Made by a program: the position numbers and the translations under genes
Notes under the pieces: model-generated
What the model saw: only the letters and a program-made list of their open reading frames with translations
What the model was told of the DNA's origin: nothing
Databases searched by the model: none
From: Nageia nagi
Lineage: Eukaryota; Pinophyta
NCBI GenBank assembly: GCA_050084985.1
Contig: JBITNC010000001.1
Coordinates: forward strand, 73,842,001 to 73,906,000
Direction of reading: 5' to 3'
Length of the DNA stretch: 64,000 bases
In this document: in pieces, positions 57,180 through 64,000 of the stretch
Layout: each line of letters opens with the position of its first letter
Position numbering within the stretch: the first letter of the stretch is position 1

Positions 57180-58420
57180 CTTCTCCTAAGCTTGCCCCAC
57201 TAGAATTGTATCATCAACAAATTGATAATGAGTTATTGCACTATTGTCTCTAGTTGGTTTTGAACCCTTTATAATGCCAAATTTATGAGCTTGCTTTGAT
57301 GTCCTCCCCAAAACCTCTTCCATCAAGATGAAAAGACAAGGTGAAATTGGATCTCCTTGGGAAAGAACCCTTTCTAAGCTAAAATAACCTACTAGTTATC
57401 CATTCACCAAGATAGAAAATTTTGGAGTTAAGATGCATTTCCTTATCTAGTCCCTCCATATTTTCCCAATTCCATACTTCTCTAGTACCTTATCCAAGAA
57501 ATTCCAATTAACTCTATCATAGGCCTTTTTTATGTTTAATTTTAGGATGAAAACTTTTTCCTTATTAACATTGATAGAGTGTAACATCTCAGCATTAGGA
57601 TTATACCATGTGTGATATAACACCCTTTAACAAATCCATCTTTTTGCTTGGCTATTATTTGGGGAAGTAAATCCTTCATTCTCTTAGCTATTATTTTTTT
57701 CATAATATTATATAGTACATTGCACAAGCTAATAGGTTTGTAATGTTTTAGTTCTTTTGCAGTTAAAGTATTTGTAATCAAAGAAATGAAGGTGGAGTTC
57801 TAGGTCTTGAGAAGTTTACCTTTCTTGAAGAACTCTACCATAGCTTCCACTACATCATTTCCTAAAACATGCCAATTATCTTAATAAGAACCCTACCAAG
57901 AATCCATTCAAGCTAGGAGATTTATCCCTCTACATTATAAAGAGGGCCTTTTTAACTTCTTCCTTCATAGTTCTAGTCACTAGATTATCATCCATTTCTT
58001 TACTTATCACTTGCAGAATGGATTTTAGCATTTTTTCTATTATTGATTTATTTTGATTTCAATCATTAGATAATAGTTATTGGTCAAATGAAATAATCTC
58101 TTCTCTTAATTTCCTCTTCATATGTGATAATGTAAACATTTTGCCCCTTTAGTTTAGTTATTTTATTATGACTTCTTCTTTGGAAGGTTAGTGATTTGAA
58201 AAAATCTATATTACAATCTCCTTTTAGCCATAAGATCTTGGATTTCTATCTCCAATGCATCTCCTCTTGTGTAATGATATTATAATAATTTTCCATTACC
58301 TCCCTTGCTTTCCTATCAAGTTCATAAGTGCGACCATTTTTGAGAATATCATGTTCAATTTGGTACATTTTCTTTTCATCCAATTTGCCAAATTCCTCAC
58401 TATTTTATTTCTTTAATTGT
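57180..58420 (-). pseudogene. LINE ORF2 reverse transcriptase, unit 2
   Basis: 57,542-57,781 has LKHYKPISLCNVLYNIMKKI, AKRMKDLLPQII and DGFVKGCYITHG. Past a shift the palm and the QFVDDTILVGQA box (about 57,205-57,235) follow. Stops are spread through it. Confidence 0.78.
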
Positions 58421-58469
58421 ATTTTCATTTTTTTTTTAATTTTTACTACACTCTAAACATGGCTATTCC

Positions 58470-59100
58470 TTATACTTGTTTAGTCCAGCACTTCTTCAAA
58501 TTCTCTTTAAAGTTTGGATGAGTCATCCACATAAACTTGAATCTATAAGGTGCCCTTTTTTTCTTTTTGGTTCCATATTTAGTTTCAAGAGAAAATGATC
58601 TAAAGTGAATCTTGGAAGAGAAACTAGATCTAATATATTCATCTAGCCAATATATAGAGCATATCATGTGGTCTAATCTTTTTTAGATAAAATCTTTATT
58701 TATTCTTCTATTTGATAAAGTGAACTAATGACCTTTCAATGGTAAATCAATCATCCTTTCTTGATTTATAATGTCCTTTACTTAGTCATTCCCCTTGTTA
58801 GATTTAATCTACCTTGAAATTTGTCTTCTAGATTTAATGGAGTATTAAATTCTCCTTCGATAATCCATATATCATTACTAAAGCAAGTTCTATGGCTCCT
58901 TAGAAAATCCCAAAAATATTTCTTTTCCTTAAGAACATTTAGAGCATAGATATTGGAGAGAATGAATGAAAAATTACTCTTAATACATTCAATCCTAATC
59001 ATTATACATCTTCATGAATCTTAATCAATTCTTTGAACATTCATCGATTTTCGGTTCTAAAGAATAGCAAGGCTTCCTTTCCCAATAGCATTAATGGTTT
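58470..59100 (-). pseudogene. LINE ORF2 endonuclease, unit 2
   Basis: 58,778-59,002 has SNIYALNVLKEKKYFWDFL and WIIEGEFNTPLN; the GDFN catalytic block is GEFN here, an aspartate-to-glutamate change. 58,470-58,667 continues the fold. Confidence 0.72.
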
Positions 59101-59639
59101 CAAAACTAGAGTTCTTCCATCTCTTGAGCTTGAAGTTGCATTGTTGGGATTCTTTAATCTTTATTTCTTGTAGAATTAAAATATCTAGTTTATGTGACTT
59201 GCATAGGCTCCTCATAGCTTTTTGTTTGTTGGGTAAGTTGCAACCCTAGATATTTCACAATATGAAGATCATTTGGTTATCCTACTGATGGTCATATAAC
59301 CTTTACTCTACTCTAGAGTATTGACATCCTAATTCCTTGTATTTCCTTCTCCCCTCAATGGTTTTCCACATTCTACTATTCTTTGAGTATTAACCTATGG
59401 CTTGAGGTTAGGGATGTCATTTTCTTATCTCCTTCTTTCAAAGATTATTTTCCTCTTCTTCCTTTATTTTGCTTAGAGTCCCTTATTAGTTCAAGGACTA
59501 CCTAATTGAAATATTTTTCTAAGAGAATTTATTCATCTTATTGATTTTCATCCTCTTGCTCTTCTTAAATTTCTTTTTCCTCTATAAAAACTATTATTGG
59601 TTGAGTCTCATAAATTTGAGAGGGAATTTCTTTCTCAAA

Positions 59640-60379
59640 CTATTTTAGTTCCCTTTTTTCCATGGTGGCATAAGATGGACTCTTCATGGGGATTTTAAAA
59701 GTTAGAGTAGATCTTGAGGCTCCACCCTCCTTAATATTTTTAGTATGCCTCAAAACATTCTTAATCTCCATAGCCTTTTTTCCTTTTTCTTTACATTCCT
59801 TTCCAAATGGCCTAGATTCTTGCATACACCAATAAACTCTTGCTCTATTCTTTGACATGGGCATTGGGAAGCTAAATGTCTAATTACTTGACACCACCTA
59901 CATCAAAAGGGAATCCTTTCATAATATAGATCTTATTTCCATTCCCCTATTTTGGTCATAGTTTTGATCTTTACAAATAATTGTTCCTGGATGTTCATAT
60001 TAACATAAACGCTAGCTATGAGAGCATTTTCTCTAGCTTCAAAGGACTCATACACTTTGATAAACTCCCCAATGGATTTTCCTATCAATTTTACAATATT
60101 TAAACTCCATCAATGCTAAGGAAGTCCAAATAATTAGATCCACACATTAACATTCACTACATTCATTATGAGTGGATTAAAACCTTTGTACCATTTTATG
60201 ACAAAAAACCTATAGTTACCCATGAACCAAGGACCCTTATCAAGCACATGAGTCATGTCATTTTCTAGTTTAAAATAAATAATAAAAAAAAACCTTTTGT
60301 AAGAATGGAGAATCTTACCTCCCCTTCCAACTACCATCACTCTACTATCTAATCCTTCAGTGCTAAAAAACCTAGCCAT
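59640..60379 (-). pseudogene. LINE ORF1 (DUF4283-like, zinc knuckle), unit 2
   Basis: 60,134-60,379 is open for 81 codons and matches DUF4283: ARFFSTEGLDSRVMVVGRG, FFIIYFKLENDMTHVLDKGP, then WFMGNYRFFVIKWYKGFNP. 59,640-59,864 holds the knuckle region, altered by a frameshift to RVYWCMQESRPFGKECKEKG. Confidence 0.75.
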
Positions 60380-60999
60380 TGACTCAAGAACTTACCTATA
60401 AAACATCATTGAAGTTTAAGGAGATTTTCATCCACTAAATTGTCCTTAATCACCAAGAATAGGGTAACCTTTACTTTTTTAAAAGGAGGTTCCCTTTTAT
60501 TGAATTCAAGCTCCCTCCCCCATGGTGCTATCTCCCTTCCCCACCATTATTAGCTTATTTTCTATCCCTTGTACCATCTCTTAATCTTGCAACTAAACCT
60601 GCTCCTACAACTACACCATTGGTTTCCTTTTGTCTCCCTTTCTTTCCCACTTCCATTGATGAGCCTCCTTATGAATATATGCACCCTTTTTACCCAAATG
60701 GTACTCCCTTGGTACTACATATATTGAGAAATCAAATTCTCATTATGGGGGTAAACTAGGAAGATCTTTAGGTAATACATCTTTGTACTCTCTAAATATA
60801 GGGTACTTATTTAACAATTATAGTTGCTTATCCTCTTGCTGCACTTCCTTAATTTTAAGAACATAAATCATCTCACTTTTCCTTATGCTTCTTTTAACTT
60901 GCATGACCATGATCAAGTAGGGTTTAAAATATCCTTGATCACTATACACCATGTATCAATTTTGAGATATATCTATGTATTCTACTCTTCTTTCTTGGA

Positions 61000-62700
61000 A
61001 TTCAATTAGAGCTTTTTGGGCCATCAACCAATCCATACCTAATATGACATTATAAGAGGCTAGGGTAACCACATACAAATCCCACACAACATACCCCTTA
61101 GGTAATTCAATTTCAACATCCCTAAAGCACTATCTAATAGGGTATTTTTGACTTGATCTAAACTCCACCTACCATCCATTTGCTAAAAATTTTGGTTCCT
61201 TTAACATGTCCTTAACTAAGGAATTTGAAATATAACTATATATAGCACCATATTTTATGAAAATCCTAAAATATTTATCATAAATTTTACCATGGATTTG
61301 AAGAGGTGTGGCCTATCCTTTGGTCTATCCTAATCTAATATCTAGAAAGATTTGATACTCTTTGGGAGGTGCTATCTTAAGGGGACACTGATTGGCATAG
61401 TGAGCTCCACCATTATTCTTGTATCCATCTCAAGGAGCCTTCTTTTATTGTAAGAACTTGTCTTTAGGTGCATTCTAATTGCCTCTTAGATATGGAAATC
61501 CTTGACCATGGTTTCTAAAACCTTAATTTCCATTCCTAGGGTTATGATTTTGCTTATAGAACTAATAATTCCTTCTATAAAAATCCTTCTTCTTATAACC
61601 CTTATTTCTAAATGATCTCTTCTCAAATTTGGAGGAAGTACCATCCTTGTAACTATGATTATATTAATTGATCTTCTTATTACTTATTTGTTATGCTTTA
61701 TGTTCTACACTTTTAATCTTCTAATGGATTTACTTATATTTTTCATCCAAAAGATTATAACTTACAAAGGTCTTCTTGATACCTAAATTGCTTTCTTCCC
61801 TTTTTGCAAGGTCATACACTTCTTCAAGCATTTTCAGATTTAGTACATTTACCACATTCTTAATCTTGGGATCTAACCCCATAAGGAATCTATGGACCTT
61901 TATTTGATTCATATCCTTTGGAATGTATTTAAGTAGCCTAACAAATCTTTGATGGTATCTCTAGACACTCATGGATCCTTACTAAAGAGTATAGTATTCC
62001 TCATACTTTCTATAAATGTATACCTAAGGAATGAATCTCTTGCAAAATGTTATAATAAATTTTGGCCAGTTTAGGTACTAGATTCCATGTGTATGCATTC
62101 CACCACTCTAGTATAATATCCTAAAAATTGTATGTATCCCATATTATTTTGGTCTCTGAGAATAAGAACTTCATTGGAAAGCATATTTTTACTTCTTCTA
62201 ACCATAATTTTGCTTGTTCACCTTCTTGCTTATAATTAAATTTTGAGATATGAGATTTCTTAAGGTTTGTTCCAAGTTCTTGCTCAATTATTTCCTAAAT
62301 CTAGTCATTTGTCCCTTCAATTCTTGCTCTTCTTGGAATAGGTTCTTCTCTTAGAGGTTCAATCTATTGAGTCAATAGATTGTTTATTATTCTTTGCTTT
62401 GCCACCTACTCTTATAGTCTCTTGATAGCTTCTTCTCCTCTATTGTTTTGGGTGGAATGACTTAAAGAAGTCTCATTATCATGGTTGGGAACCCTTCTAT
62501 TGTAATTCTTATTATTTTATTTCTTGCATTTTGGCTCCTAACATTTCTTTGCTTTTCTTTGGCATTGATATTCAAGGAAGGCCATTTTCAATACCTTGTC
62601 ATAGGTTTCCTAAAGATCTTATCAAATTTCTTCAGATTGCCATAATCTATGTCCACCAAATGGTATTGTTATTAGGCTCAAGCATACTCATCTTGACTTC
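61000..62700 (-). pseudogene. Gypsy gag and protease, unit 2
   Basis: 61,730-61,912 has KVHRFLMGLDPKIKNVVNVL and VYDLAKREE as in unit 1. The zinc-knuckle and protease stretches follow at about 61,370-61,440 and 61,000-61,280. Stops are at partly different places from unit 1, so decay continued after the duplication. Confidence 0.7.
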
Positions 62701-62769
62701 TTAAACTCTTACAACAAAATAATCATGGACCATAGGCTTGAGAGTTTGAACTTGATGCTCTAATACCAA

Positions 62770-63527
62770 TGTAGTGCATCCACATATTCCAAACATCTAA
62801 AAATCTAAAAATTTAGACCTATTTTTTTATTATTTTAAACACTCAAATGATCTTGTAATATACCAAATGATCCACATGAGCTTGTCAATGCTACTAGCTA
62901 GTTAGCACCCACATGGCAAGATTAGATATAATTTAGATTATCCAACCCTAATCAAATCTATTCTAGTGTTCACTCGATAACGTTCATCCTATTGAGGATA
63001 TACCTCATATGTTACCCCACCATTTCTACTTCATGAACTATGCAACAAATAGTTTGTATACGATATAGTGGTTTCTTATTCAGGTCCCATATCACTTGAG
63101 AGAACATAAATCCACTAGGTTATGCATCCTCACCCAATGATAAACCTCCAACTAAAAAGAGCAGATAGTTTATCCTAGGAAAACTTCCTTATGAGTGGGT
63201 AAACATCATTGCCTATGGAACATTCATCATACTCCTTTACACTATTCCTATTTGTTCCTATTTTGATCTCCTTGATTATTTTTGATTGTAGGATAACCTC
63301 TTCTTCCATAATATGGACTATATCGATATGTCTCTTCAGGGATATTAGGGTTAACTTATATTACTTTTGACTTTTACTTACCTTATTAATTGATCTACTT
63401 ACGATGTGTTCTTGTGTAAATGTACTAAGTTTCCTTCTAGGAATCATATGCAAGACTCTAGAGTTAATGGTATCAATCCTTAAAATTTGATTTATCTTTA
63501 ATACATACTTATATAGCATCAATAAAT
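62770..63527 (-). repeat. Gypsy 5' LTR, truncated, unit 2
   Basis: It matches 45,989-46,745 over its full length, with the same internal gap and the same junction into segment A. Confidence 0.85.
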
Positions 63528-64000
63528 ACTTAGAATGTAAGTTTTGGGAGTTCAAAGTTTTTTGGTTAATACAAAATCTTGTAACTTAAAAAATAGAATC
63601 CTATTATTATCTTATTACTTAGAAAACAAGATCTTGATATTATAAAATAGGATCACTTCTTACATTAAAATATTGAACTAAAAATAAAAAATGGAATCTT
63701 TTATATTAAATAACAAAATCTCATTTATGTTTAAGTTCTCATCTTTAATGAGATCTTGTTATTTAAAAAACTATTTATGAAATAAGATCTCGTAATATAA
63801 ATGGGATCATTTTGTAAAATCTCATAATTTTTTACAAAACACTTAGTAGGACATTTGTTTCCCTAAAAGTGTTTTATGACTTTGATGGTGAAGATGATGA
63901 TGAGTGTCTAGAAACAAAATCCTGCTCCTCCTCATCCTCTCTAGTGATGCTTTTGAGTGTTTCAGGTAGGCTCCAATCTTTAATTTCTCTCTTTTTTTCT
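63528..64000. repeat. Tandem composite unit 3, start (segment A)
   Basis: acttagaatgtaagttttgg and all that follows matches 46,746 onward and 30,865 onward to the window end (for example the gaagatgatgatgagtgtc word near 63,890). The array therefore runs past the window. Confidence 0.9.

Larger units (their letters stand above)
54858..60725 (-). mobile_element. LINE (L1-type) nested in gypsy, unit 2, fuller copy
   Basis: A 14-base T run (54,868-54,881) marks the 3' end. The duplication actaaatctat is at 54,858-54,868; its right partner near 60,714-60,724 has decayed to actacatatat. Order, minus strand: ORF1 with DUF4283-like domain (60,134-60,379) and knuckle (59,640-59,864), endonuclease (58,470-59,002), RT (57,180-57,781), then 56,045-57,140, which is missing from unit 1, then the 3' region. 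Confidence 0.82.
52066..62769 (-). mobile_element. Ty3/gypsy chromovirus-like element body, unit 2, with nested LINE
   Basis: The same composite as 36,294-45,988. Domains, minus strand: gag (about 62,700-61,370), protease (about 61,280-61,000), LINE (54,869-60,710), RT (54,796-54,251), RNase H (54,214-53,600), integrase (53,512-52,720), chromodomain-like end (52,413-52,201). The primer site is at about 62,757-62,769. Dead by stops outside the RT. Confidence 0.85.
46746..63527. repeat. Tandem composite unit 2 (16.8 kb)
   Basis: The same order as unit 1: segment A (46,746-47,397), long LTR (47,398-52,065), gypsy body with LINE (52,066-62,769), truncated LTR (62,770-63,527). Blocks sampled by eye differ from unit 1 by roughly 2-5 percent. 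It keeps the LINE segment that unit 1 has lost (56,045-57,140). Confidence 0.9.

Noticed and set aside
46746-63527. Unit 2 as an assembly artefact
   Set aside because: The units differ by a few percent plus several private indels, which an assembly echo would not show; long reads would still be the decisive check.

Overview
The window looks like nuclear DNA of a seed plant with a large, repeat-rich genome. It is AT-rich, holds one intact plant-specific gene (GIL1/IRKI-like, DUF641 family), relics of plant PPR genes, and many decayed LTR and LINE retrotransposons nested in one another. The great age spread, wide gene spacing and nesting would suit a gymnosperm, but the sequence does not settle the species. 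No bacterial, plastid, mitochondrial, rRNA or CRISPR features were seen.

Layout. 1-170 is a worn fragment of the same LTR family seen complete further right. 2,313-3,755 (minus) is the single intact gene. 4,440-4,755 (minus) is a PPR pseudogene fragment. About 6,961-7,135 is a tRNA-derived SINE candidate. 7,190-7,935 (minus) is a Ty3/gypsy RT-RNase H fragment. From 7,945 to about 27,900 lies a three-level nest: a plus-strand LINE is split at 8,779/27,684 by a minus-strand Ty1/copia element, and the copia 5' LTR is itself split at 15,429/27,599 by a 12.2-kb plus-strand LTR element. That element encodes gag and protease but no reverse transcriptase, integrase or RNase H. Target-site duplications (5 bp at both levels) and the resumption of the LINE reading frame on the far side fix the order of events. 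28,771-28,999 is a second PPR relic. 29,700-30,500 has low-copy-looking, exon-like pieces I cannot name.

From 30,865 to the window end there is a head-to-tail array of a composite unit: unit 1 30,865-46,745 (15.9 kb), unit 2 46,746-63,527 (16.8 kb), and the start of unit 3 at 63,528. Each unit holds about 0.65 kb of flanking sequence, a 4.7-kb LTR, a degenerate minus-strand chromovirus-like Ty3/gypsy body with a LINE inserted in its protease-RT linker, and a truncated second LTR. The junction between units is the same both times, and the units differ by a few percent plus separate indels. This reads as old tandem amplification of a whole retroelement-bearing segment, not as independent insertions or an assembly echo.

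Functionally, only the GIL1-like gene looks able to make its product. The gag-protease element is the youngest insertion (two 849-bp LTRs differing at about 25 sites by eye) and would need enzymes from a relative. Its 3' half, lacking coding sequence, is built from diverged repeats carrying a recurring hairpin with a conserved GGGNCAAA loop and changing stems, the most unusual small-scale signal I found.
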